From Desulfobulbus sp. (GTDB lineage Bacteria > Desulfobacterota > Desulfobulbia > Desulfobulbales > Desulfobulbaceae): a DNA stretch of 56,477 nucleotides. The notes under the pieces were generated by a model. The model made no database searches. It was not told the origin of the DNA and saw only the letters and a program-made list of their open reading frames with translations. Position 1 is the first letter of the stretch; each line of letters starts with the position of its first letter. The DNA lies in NCBI RefSeq assembly GCF_030824455.1, contig NZ_JAVBXR010000112.1:1-56477 (forward strand), given 5' to 3'. Made by a program: the position numbers and the translations under genes. Shown one piece after another: positions 51,200 through 56,477 of the stretch.

Positions 51200-52084
51200 T
51201 CATTTCATAGGTATTTGGGAGAGGCGGACCAGGGTCAATTTGTCGTCCTGATCAATACGCCACCCCAAAATTGCACCGACCTCGATCAGTTCGTCCATGG
51301 CGAGTCTCAAGCCCCGGCGAAAGTCAACCAGGCGGGCACACTCCGAGCCGCACAGATGCTTCAAGGTGGCGACCTTCACCGGAAAGGGCGACCTATGGCT
51401 CGCATAGAAGCCATGCAACCACTTGGCGAGATCGGTCCTGAGTTGTAGCCGTTGTTGCCATTGCACTTGGGTCCAGCCAACATCAAAAAGCCCGGCCAAC
51501 TTGGTATTGATTTTGATGATGTAAGACTGGGCTTCATCGCTGAAATAAAATTCATCGACCAGCGAGCCAGCATAGGAAAAACTCCCTTGATGCACGCCAT
51601 GATTGAGGTCAACTTTGATCTCCACGGCAGTGGCAGTCAGGCGTCGGAGCGAATCCTTGAGCCATTCCCGACCTGATTTGCCGCCTTGGCGTCCTATAGC
51701 CGCAAGAAAAGGTTTCACCTTGATCCTGAGAAATTGTCGTTTCTTCGGATCGGGCTCACGGGCCTGAAAATGGAGCGCTTGCGCCAACACGTCAAAATCG
51801 CCCTGATCCAATCGCCAGCCGGTATATTGGATCGTCACCCCCTTGAGCGATGCGATGAGTTCATTTTTGACGGCTCTACGCCGCCCCCTTTTGATCACCG
51901 CAAACAGCGCGGAACGCAGGCATATGTTTGGAATGCCGCGAGTTTTTTCCGGCCAGTCGGGTAGCAGGGGGATCTGCTCAAGAGCTTGAATCTTCTGTCG
52001 CATCTCCGGCGACAGGGAGTCAAAACATCGATGCTGGAGCAGTTCGCTCGCCTCCGGCTCTGTTGGGAAGGATTCGCTTGAAAT
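51200..52084 (-). CDS. trfA: TrfA-like plasmid replication initiator
   Basis: 294 residues if started at the ATT codon at 52084, or 267 from the ATG at 52003. The ATT has a perfect AGGAGG 5 bases upstream, and the extra N-terminal residues (SSESFPTEPEASELLQHRCFDSLSPE) read as protein, whereas the ATG has only GGAG abutting it. The body matches the TrfA/Rep winged-helix family (KNELIASLKGVTIQYTGWRLDQGDFDVLAQALHFQ, VQWQQRLQLRTDLAKWLHGFYASH). It should bind the adjacent iterons and recruit DnaB. A poor start codon may keep initiator levels low. Confidence 0.85.
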   Translation of the reverse strand: MSSESFPTEPEASELLQHRCFDSLSPEMRQKIQALEQIPLLPDWPEKTRGIPNICLRSALFAVIKRGRRRAVKNELIASLKGVTIQYTGWRLDQGDFDVLAQALHFQAREPDPKKRQFLRIKVKPFLAAIGRQGGKSGREWLKDSLRRLTATAVEIKVDLNHGVHQGSFSYAGSLVDEFYFSDEAQSYIIKINTKLAGLFDVGWTQVQWQQRLQLRTDLAKWLHGFYASHRSPFPVKVATLKHLCGSECARLVDFRRGLRLAMDELIEVGAILGWRIDQDDKLTLVRLSQIPMK

Positions 52085-52157
52085 ACCGGCCTCCTAGCTC
52101 AGAATTGTTGCGATGAAGCGGGTCAATGCTCGCGAATATCGAAGGAACGACATTGGC

Positions 52158-52475
52158 TTACCAGATCTTAATGTTCTTCGATTTTCTCCGGCGGCCAGGC
52201 TGCTTAGGTTGCTTATCATTGTCCTCGCCGAGAAATCGGTCGAGGTCCGCCTTGTGAAATAGAATCTTGCCTTTCTGCTGCCCCGAAGGTCGGACAAAAG
52301 GAATCAAATGCTGTTCGACCGCCAGTCTTCTGAAATGATCCGGGGAGTAGCCGGCATACCTGGCCGCCTCCTTGAGGGTCATGGCCTTCCCCGTCGCCAC
52401 CTCTTTGTTGATGAGCAGATCGAGAATCTGGTTTTGCTTCTCTTCAATGGCGGCAAGCCTGACCTCAATATCCAC
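52158..52475 (-). CDS. Helix-turn-helix (excisionase/MerR-like HTH_17) protein
   Basis: 105 residues. A short coiled-coil (MDIEVRLAAIEEKQNQILDLLINKE) is followed by an excisionase-type winged helix (MTLKEAARYAGYSPDHFRRLAVEQHLIPFVRPSGQQKGKILFHKADLDRFL) and a basic tail. Proteins of this type act as recombination directionality factors or regulators. It lies between the XRE regulator (11-bp overlap) and trfA, so a role in replication control or excision is plausible. No integrase is visible to partner it. Confidence 0.8.
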   Translation of the reverse strand: MDIEVRLAAIEEKQNQILDLLINKEVATGKAMTLKEAARYAGYSPDHFRRLAVEQHLIPFVRPSGQQKGKILFHKADLDRFLGEDNDKQPKQPGRRRKSKNIKIW

Positions 52476-52701
52476 TCTGACCTCCTTGGCGCATCATGAA
52501 CCTTTCGAGAGCCTCCCTTATTTCCAAGGGGCTTCCCCATACCCAGGTCACCTTGCTGATGCCGGTGACCATTTCGAGACGAACTGCCACCGCTTTCGGG
52601 CATGGCCGTCTGCCGTGAACGATATGGCTGAGGAAGTCGGGCGAGATTTCTGCCTGAAGAGCAATTTGTTTTTTGGTGACCCGTCGGCTCGTTGCACTCA
52701 T
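52465..52701 (-). CDS. XRE-type small transcriptional regulator (78 aa)
   Basis: The start at 52701 is preferred over the ATG at 52707. The helix-turn-helix is VTKKQIALQAEISPDFLSHIVHGRRPCPKAVAVRLEMVTGIS, close to Cro/C1-type repressors. The last 20 residues are free of features. It is the first gene of the replication cassette and its promoter region contains two identical palindromes, so autoregulation is likely. It overlaps the next gene by 11 bp. Confidence 0.75.
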   Translation of the reverse strand: MSATSRRVTKKQIALQAEISPDFLSHIVHGRRPCPKAVAVRLEMVTGISKVTWVWGSPLEIREALERFMMRQGGQSGY

Positions 52702-52741
52702 AGTCAACTATTTGGTGAATAATCAGAGTGTCGTCAAGAAA

Positions 52742-52810
52742 ATTATATAGACAATATACTGTTTTTATTCAATAAATTGAGCGATTGCTCAAGTCATGAG
52801 CATGTGCTCA
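52742..52810 (-). promoter_or_regulatory. Promoter and tandem operators of the replication cassette
   Basis: Two copies of TGAGC-N4-GCTCA (52778-52791 and 52797-52810) lie about 20 bp apart, on the same helix face. The first extends to TTGAGC-N4-GCTCAA. Just downstream in the minus direction is a promoter-like TTGAAT with a TATATA/TATAAT box 17-19 bp later (52772-52742). The arrangement fits cooperative repression by the adjacent XRE protein. Confidence 0.65.
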
Positions 52811-52891
52811 ATTATTACCGCATGACTACCACGCAATCAGAGTCCCGAAGAGGGCCGCTAGAAGAGTGGCTCTTGATGTGAAAAGTTGTGA

Positions 52892-53380
52892 TTATGGAGA
52901 ACCGCAGTGTGGGGTTCTAACCGGACCGTTGTTCTTCAGGCAATCGTAGGCAACTGTGGCGATCTTGCCTATAATGTCGTCTTTTGCTTGATCGTAACCG
53001 GCTGAAATGGGGAGAAGAATAGCCTGGATCGCGTCCATCTTGACGTTTTGGCCATCAATCGGAATGAGGATGTATTTCCCCGGAAGTATGGAGAAATCTT
53101 TGGACAACCCGTCCATCTTTGCAGCGGGCGGATCAGGTGGTGGTGGCGAGCCATTTTTCCTTTTCCGGTATTCTCGCCAGTACTCAGGATGTCGCTCCCG
53201 CCACCGTTTCTGACAATCGATCTGGTTTTGTCGGTAATCAGGATCAGTGGCTCTTTTTTTTCGCTGCCATTCTCTTTTTCGTGCCCGTTGGCAGTCGGCA
53301 CGGCTGCAATATTTTTGATCGGGGTTCCTTGAATTGATGGGGTGGATTCGTCGACAAGCCTTGCATTTGAAGGTCTTCAT
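52892..53380 (-). CDS. Hypothetical zinc-binding, basic protein (162 aa)
   Basis: The start at 53380 begins MKTFKCKACRRIHPINSRNPDQKYCSRADCQRARKREWQRKK, a four-cysteine zinc-binding segment running into a very basic helix. A second basic block (CQKRWRERHPEYWREYRKRKNG) follows, then a Pro-rich linker and a C-terminal domain (KYILIPIDGQNVKMDAIQAIL). I have the impression of a recurrent Desulfobacterota family of unknown function, but cannot name it. Nucleic-acid binding is likely from composition. Confidence 0.6.
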   Translation of the reverse strand: MKTFKCKACRRIHPINSRNPDQKYCSRADCQRARKREWQRKKRATDPDYRQNQIDCQKRWRERHPEYWREYRKRKNGSPPPPDPPAAKMDGLSKDFSILPGKYILIPIDGQNVKMDAIQAILLPISAGYDQAKDDIIGKIATVAYDCLKNNGPVRTPHCGSP

Positions 53381-53449
53381 GGCAACGGACTCCAAAAAAC
53401 GCGATCGCGTTACAGGATTGGAATGACGAGCAAAAATAGCTCGCGCCAT

Positions 53450-53984
53450 GAAGGTTAAACCAAATAATTATATTGAATAATGCGCAACCAACTTTACTTT
53501 TTTACTGTGCAACTATACAATTTTGCCACATAGACACTTTCCTCTTTTGCTTATTGAGAAGATGATCTGTTTTAGCGATGATGATCAATATCCCTGCCGA
53601 ACAATTTAGTGTTTCCTTCGCCTGTCCACTTGTTTTGCCAGAAAGGGGGCGCAGGTCTATCGTGCCATGGCAAATAATTGTCAAAGGCCATAAACCAGCG
53701 GCGGAACAAAATCCAGGTCAATATTGCCGAGCATCTCGGGATAACGCATGAGGAAATACTGATCCTCGGTCGGTAGATTCAAGAAGGAGGTACACCGACA
53801 CCAGCATGCACTAGCGATAGCTGTGTTTCCGGATCAAAAAAAGTGAAGAACCTGTGCAGGGGCCAAGGGACAACAAAAAAGGGATATCGCGGAAACCATC
53901 AGGTGGGCGAACTCCTTAACAAGGGAAGGCCAAAGAGATGTCCTCATCGTCGTGATTGCAGCCTTGCTGCACCGGGCACTAAAC
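53450..53984. other. Gene-poor gap before the IS200-type element
   Basis: About 535 bp with no convincing gene. Several short frames on both strands give protein-like snippets (for example plus-strand QQKRDIAETIRWANSLTREGQ near 53870-53930), each cut by stops, so this may be the remains of one or more decayed genes. The AT-rich part near 53460-53560 could hold the promoter of the minus-strand zinc-binding gene. Confidence 0.4.
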
Positions 53985-54552
53985 AACCACCGACTTGAAG
54001 TCGGTGGGTTTAAAATCGCGGACTGAAAGTCCAGCAATACCGGCAGGCTGCGCAGCCGGCTCACGGCTCGACATCGAAGCCGTCATGAGGTTTGGGTTCA
54101 AAATGATGCGACAGATATTCCTGAATCATCTCTTTCGTCAGCTCGCCGGCTGTGACACAGAAATAGCCTCGTGCCCAAAAATGCTGCCCCCAATACCGCT
54201 TCTTTACATGCGGAAATTTTTCGAATATTTTCCGAGATGTTCTCCCCTTCACCCATCTCATGATGGTCGATGGTGATATATCAGGGGGCGCTGACACCAG
54301 GATATGGACATGATCCTTACTGACCACTCCTCGCAAGATCTGAATCTCGTACCGTTCACATGTTTGGCGAACAAGGTCGCGTACTCGGGTGGCAAGGTCT
54401 CCCACCAGCATGGCGTAGCGGTACTTGGTGACCCAGACGAAGTGATATTCGATCTTGTATTTTGTGTGGCTTCCTTGGCGATATTCCATGGCTGCCAGTA
54501 TAAGTCAGCTGCTAGCAGAATGCTACCCGCCTGAAAGGCGGGGGTTTAAACC
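53985..54552 (-). mobile_element. IS200-type element (IS200/IS605 family, tnpA only)
   Basis: The unit is bounded by subterminal hairpins: CCACCGACTT-G-AAGTCGGTGG at 53987-54007 on one side and CCCGCCT-GAA-AGGCGGG at 54526-54542 on the other. A further small hairpin (GGACT-GAA-AGTCC, 54020-54032) lies inside the first end. Only the Y1 transposase gene is present, without tnpB. Such elements move as single strands and leave no target duplication, so exact tips are uncertain by a few bases. Confidence 0.8.
54061..54489 (-). CDS. tnpA: IS200/IS605-family Y1 transposase TnpA
   Basis: 142 residues with the HUH motif HVH at 60-62 (KDHVHILVSAPPDISPSTIMRWVKG) and the catalytic tyrosine Tyr125 in EMIQEYLSHHF. 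The N-terminal TKYKIEYHFVWVTKYRYAML is typical. Length is normal and the reading frame is intact, so it is probably active. It catalyses single-strand excision and insertion of the surrounding element. Confidence 0.95.
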   Translation of the reverse strand: MEYRQGSHTKYKIEYHFVWVTKYRYAMLVGDLATRVRDLVRQTCERYEIQILRGVVSKDHVHILVSAPPDISPSTIMRWVKGRTSRKIFEKFPHVKKRYWGQHFWARGYFCVTAGELTKEMIQEYLSHHFEPKPHDGFDVEP

Positions 54553-54639
54553 TTCTTTTTCGGACGAATGAAGGTGAGAAGGAACAAATGGGCAACTCAA
54601 CGGAGCATCGGTGGGTACCTACCTGACAATTTTCTCGGA

Positions 54640-54658
54640 CTAGCACTACAAGTGCTAG
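54640..54658. other. Perfect palindrome CTAGCACT-ACA-AGTGCTAG near the island end
   Basis: An 8-bp inverted repeat with a 3-base loop lies about 85 bp left of the tRNA-Leu fragment. It is followed by a tandem GGAACAAA-containing sequence. Position next to a tRNA-derived attachment site makes an integrase or directionality-factor binding site possible. No direct evidence of binding is visible. Confidence 0.35.
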
Positions 54659-54741
54659 TGGAACAAAAATGGAACAAATTAAATTATTTCGAATAAAAAA
54701 TGTAATTTTTACATAAATTTAAGCAATAAAATTCAACACAC

Positions 54742-54794
54742 TTAAAATCCCTCGGCCTCTGGCTGTACGAGTTCGATTCTCGTTCCGGGTACCA
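54742..54794 (+). tRNA. 3' fragment of tRNA-Leu(UAA): attachment-site remnant
   Basis: From the anticodon loop (TTAAAATCCC) through the variable arm, T arm (CGAGTTCGATTCTCG) and acceptor end TTCCGGGTACCA, this follows the 3' half of tRNA-Leu(UAA). The 5' half is absent: the AT-rich sequence before it cannot form D arm or acceptor strand. Such 3' fragments are left at the far end of elements that integrate into tRNA genes, so this is a probable attR marking the right edge of an island lying to the left. The intact tRNA should be at the left edge but is not in the window. Confidence 0.8.
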
Positions 54795-54801
54795 AGTAAT
54801 T

Positions 54802-54845
54802 ACGGCCACTTAGCTGATACTAGCTGAGTGGCCGTTCATTTTTAA
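54802..54845 (+). terminator. Intrinsic terminator of the (former) tRNA-Leu gene
   Basis: ACGGCCACTTAGCT (54802-54815) pairs with AGCTGAGTGGCCGT (54822-54835), 14 pairs with one G-U, followed by a T-rich run. It starts 8 bp after the CCA end. It is most simply the original terminator of the tRNA gene, which supports reading the sequence to the right as the original chromosomal flank. Confidence 0.8.
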
Positions 54846-55015
54846 ACTTGCATCAACTTGCACGTTCAAATGACAGGGTATTTTTCCCTTTCACCTCTCA
54901 AGTAATTCCCCATTGCCTCACCTGTCCCCAGAGCCCTCAGCTATTCTTTTTTTGCCAACTAAGCAGTGGAGTGCATATATACTGCTCAAGGAGCCAAAAC
55001 ATTACGAGGTGAGAC

Positions 55016-55432
55016 ATGACAAGCAGGATGAAAAACAAACTGATTATAGCGCTGGCGACGATGGGCCTTTGTTCTATGCTCACCGGTTGTGTGGTTGCAC
55101 CTGACCCTTATTATGGATATGGCCCCGAGTACGCGCCGCCGTTGCCAGATGTCGTGGAACTGTATGGGCGGCCAACGTACTACCATCACGGGTATCATTA
55201 CCTCTACGACAACGACCGCTGGTACTACAACAGAAACACGCAAGACCACTGGAAACAGTTGCCCCGGTCACACTGGCCGAAAGACACCCGATACAACAGG
55301 GCCACCTCTCGCCAGGAAAACTGGAACAGGAATCAAAACAGGAATCAAGACTGGAATAAAAATCGCTACAAAGACAGAGACGGCGACAGGGAGAGAAACC
55401 GATACGATCACATCCGGCATGACCGATGGTGA
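55016..55432 (+). CDS. Small Tyr/Asn/Arg-rich lipoprotein (138 aa)
   Basis: The ATG at 55016 follows GAGGTGAGAC. A lipoprotein signal is present (KNKLIIALATMGLCSMLTGCVVAP, lipidated Cys near residue 25). The mature part has a tyrosine/histidine-rich segment (YGRPTYYHHGYHYLYDNDRWYYN) and a very charged, repetitive Asn/Arg/Asp-rich tail (NRNQNRNQDWNKNRYKDRDGDRER). Function unknown; such tails occur in small envelope lipoproteins. First gene to the right of the tRNA terminator. Confidence 0.75.
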   Translation: MTSRMKNKLIIALATMGLCSMLTGCVVAPDPYYGYGPEYAPPLPDVVELYGRPTYYHHGYHYLYDNDRWYYNRNTQDHWKQLPRSHWPKDTRYNRATSRQENWNRNQNRNQDWNKNRYKDRDGDRERNRYDHIRHDRW

Positions 55433-55514
55433 ACAAGACAGCCGGATTGATGCAAGATAAAAGCGGGACACCAAGAGGTATCCCGCTAAAATTATGCCCT
55501 ATCGTAATTGATAG

Positions 55515-55769
55515 TTAGAATTGTTCTCCTTCGACATTCTTCCTGAGTTGAGCAATTTCAAGGCCAAGTGCAACGCATTGCTTTCCTTCCATGCACTTGT
55601 CTGCATCCATCATTTCCAGAAAATGATTTAATGAGTGTGAACCTTTTTCAAGGTGGACCACCCAAGCTTTCTCTGGTTGGTTGTAGGTCACCTTGATATC
55701 TATTCCACACTTGCCAATGTCTGGGTAGATAGAAGTAATCCGCTCACATAATTGATTCTCGCTATACAT
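55515..55769 (-). CDS. Small hypothetical protein (84 aa) downstream of the DsrC-like gene
   Basis: The start at 55769 is set by GGAGG 7 bases upstream. The sequence has three spaced cysteines (NQLCERITSIYPDIGKCGIDIKV, DKCMEGKQCVALGLEIAQL), a beta-strand pair and a C-terminal helix. It lies 38 bp after the DsrC/TusE-family gene in the same direction and is presumably co-transcribed. I do not know the family; a sulfur-relay partner is a guess from context. Confidence 0.65.
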   Translation of the reverse strand: MYSENQLCERITSIYPDIGKCGIDIKVTYNQPEKAWVVHLEKGSHSLNHFLEMMDADKCMEGKQCVALGLEIAQLRKNVEGEQF

Positions 55770-55807
55770 GATCATACCTCCGACTCCTAAGAGTAGTTGG
55801 TTTTTAC

Positions 55808-56164
55808 TCAACAATATGGCTCCATTGTATAATGCTTGCCGTCCAAGCTAATAAAATGAACGCCATCCTGTTTGGGTAATCCTGCTATTTTCCACGCCTT
55901 TTCAGGGTTTATAAATTGCTCGTTTACGCACTCTTTTGGCTGATGAGCGATTCGGCAAACATTATTCAGTATTGGGAAAACCTTATATTTAAGGAAATAC
56001 TCCCTCATGAACTTGATGATGTCCATCTGTTCCGTTGATAGCGAGTTGAATCCTTCCTGCGCAGCCAATGCGCAAGCTACGTCTTCATTCCAATCATCCT
56101 GGTTGGCGAGGTATCCGTTTTCGTCGACGAGAATTTTCTTGCCATTATATTCAAGCGTTGACAT
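55808..56164 (-). CDS. DsrC/TusE-family sulfur-relay protein, variant C terminus
   Basis: 118 residues. Family features are the N-terminal NGKKILVDENGYLANQDDWNEDVACALAAQEG, the LSTEQMDIIKFMREYFLKYKVFPI core and the NPEKAWKIAGLPK arm. In canonical DsrC the arm reads CKIAGLPKPTGC(V/I), with two redox cysteines; here the first is Trp and the second Val (AWKIAGLPKQDGV). The chain runs on to LDGKHYTMEPYC, placing a lone cysteine at the very C terminus. It is therefore not a classical DsrC trisulfide carrier. The start follows GGAGGTGTGAG. Confidence 0.88.
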   Translation of the reverse strand: MSTLEYNGKKILVDENGYLANQDDWNEDVACALAAQEGFNSLSTEQMDIIKFMREYFLKYKVFPILNNVCRIAHQPKECVNEQFINPEKAWKIAGLPKQDGVHFISLDGKHYTMEPYC

Positions 56165-56477
56165 CTCACACCTCCGAAAAAACCAGCAATCATAATCGAT
56201 CTGAATTCACTGCGGCTGGTTTCGCGTCAGACCTCTTCTCTTGTTGTTAAAGATAATCATTATTTTCCAACATCTGTGAAAGGAAATCTCATGGGTTTGC
56301 AAAATCAAGGACCAATGCAGATAACCAGATGATTTATTACGAGAAGTAGATTTGGTGCTTATTGATCAGCGCAAGAAAGAGACAGAAACAAAGGAGAAAA
56401 ATCAAAAGCAAGGGACATAAGAACGCCCGATTGTCTCAACTATGCACAAACGGTTAGCGCCCCTGCTCCCAAGGCCG
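56165..56477. other. Right-edge region without a recognisable gene
   Basis: AT-rich non-coding sequence beyond the DsrC-like start, presumably carrying its promoter on the minus strand. The only plus-strand start with a ribosome binding site (GGAAATCTC then ATG at 56291) gives a 13-residue peptide. Nothing else could be supported. Confidence 0.5.

Noticed and set aside
53502..53684. A 60-residue minus-strand frame in the gap right of the zinc-binding gene
   Set aside because: No ribosome binding site or family resemblance, and the composition is like non-coding AT-rich sequence.
53690..53984. A possible gene before the IS200 element (protein-like snippets on both strands)
   Set aside because: Every candidate frame is broken within about 40 residues and the two strands give equally plausible fragments, so no gene can be supported.

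Overview
The window looks like a chromosome segment of a sulfate-reducing, propionate-metabolising Desulfobacterota bacterium (Desulfobulbales-like is my best guess) that carries a large plasmid-derived mobile region. The evidence is a methylmalonyl-CoA mutase operon with MeaB, an exported CbiK-type cobaltochelatase, a DsrC/TusE-family protein at the right edge, two cobalamin riboswitches and moderately high GC. The taxonomic call is inference; there is no rRNA in the window.

Layout. (1) 1-9.4 kb: cobalamin riboswitch plus terminator, mutA-mutB-meaB, then on the minus strand a cobalamin riboswitch with terminator driving cbiK, followed by a beta-barrel-like outer-membrane protein gene. (2) 9.4-18.7 kb, plus strand: a plasmid/ICE DNA-processing module (Rad52-like annealing protein, PD-(D/E)XK nuclease, SSB, adenine-methyltransferase-like protein, SNF2-type helicase, RadC, ArdC-like protein). 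Seven of these genes are preceded by an RNA leader of the same architecture: a stem whose loop pairs downstream as a pseudoknot, with a second copy of the 3' arm just before the ribosome binding site. (3) 18.9-30.7 kb, minus strand: a six-gene defence operon resembling BREX type 4 (PAPS-reductase/DndC-like BrxP, BrxC-like ATPase, PglZ, short BrxL) plus a RAMA-like/helix-turn-helix protein and a small zinc protein. (4) 31.0-33.6 kb, plus strand: an orphan AbiEi antitoxin followed by a complete AbiEi-AbiEii pair. (5) 33.7-49.3 kb, minus strand: a lytic transglycosylase and a nearly complete F-type mating-pair-formation operon (traA-L-E-K-B-V-C-W-U-trbC-trbI-like-S26 peptidase-traF-H-G). (6) 49.3-53.4 kb, minus strand: an OmpA-like protein, a sigma-factor-like regulator pair, and a replication cassette with six 22-bp-spaced iterons, a TrfA-like initiator that seems to start at ATT, and two small DNA-binding regulators. 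(7) 54.0-54.8 kb: a lone IS200-type element and a 3' fragment of a tRNA-Leu(UAA) gene with its terminator, the expected right attachment site of an island. (8) 55.0-56.2 kb: a lipoprotein, a small protein and a DsrC/TusE-family protein, probably chromosomal.

How it fits together. Segments 2-6 have their own origin, single-strand-annealing recombination, a mating pore, anti-restriction functions and defence systems, so this reads as an integrated conjugative plasmid or ICE. No relaxase, coupling protein, TraN, partition gene or integrase is visible, and no intact tRNA-Leu lies at the left side, so the element is either incomplete in this window or extends beyond it. The strongest candidates for something under-described are the repeated switchable pseudoknot leaders (possibly the known 'radC motif' RNA family, here in seven copies) and the BREX-4-like operon with its RAMA-like extra gene.
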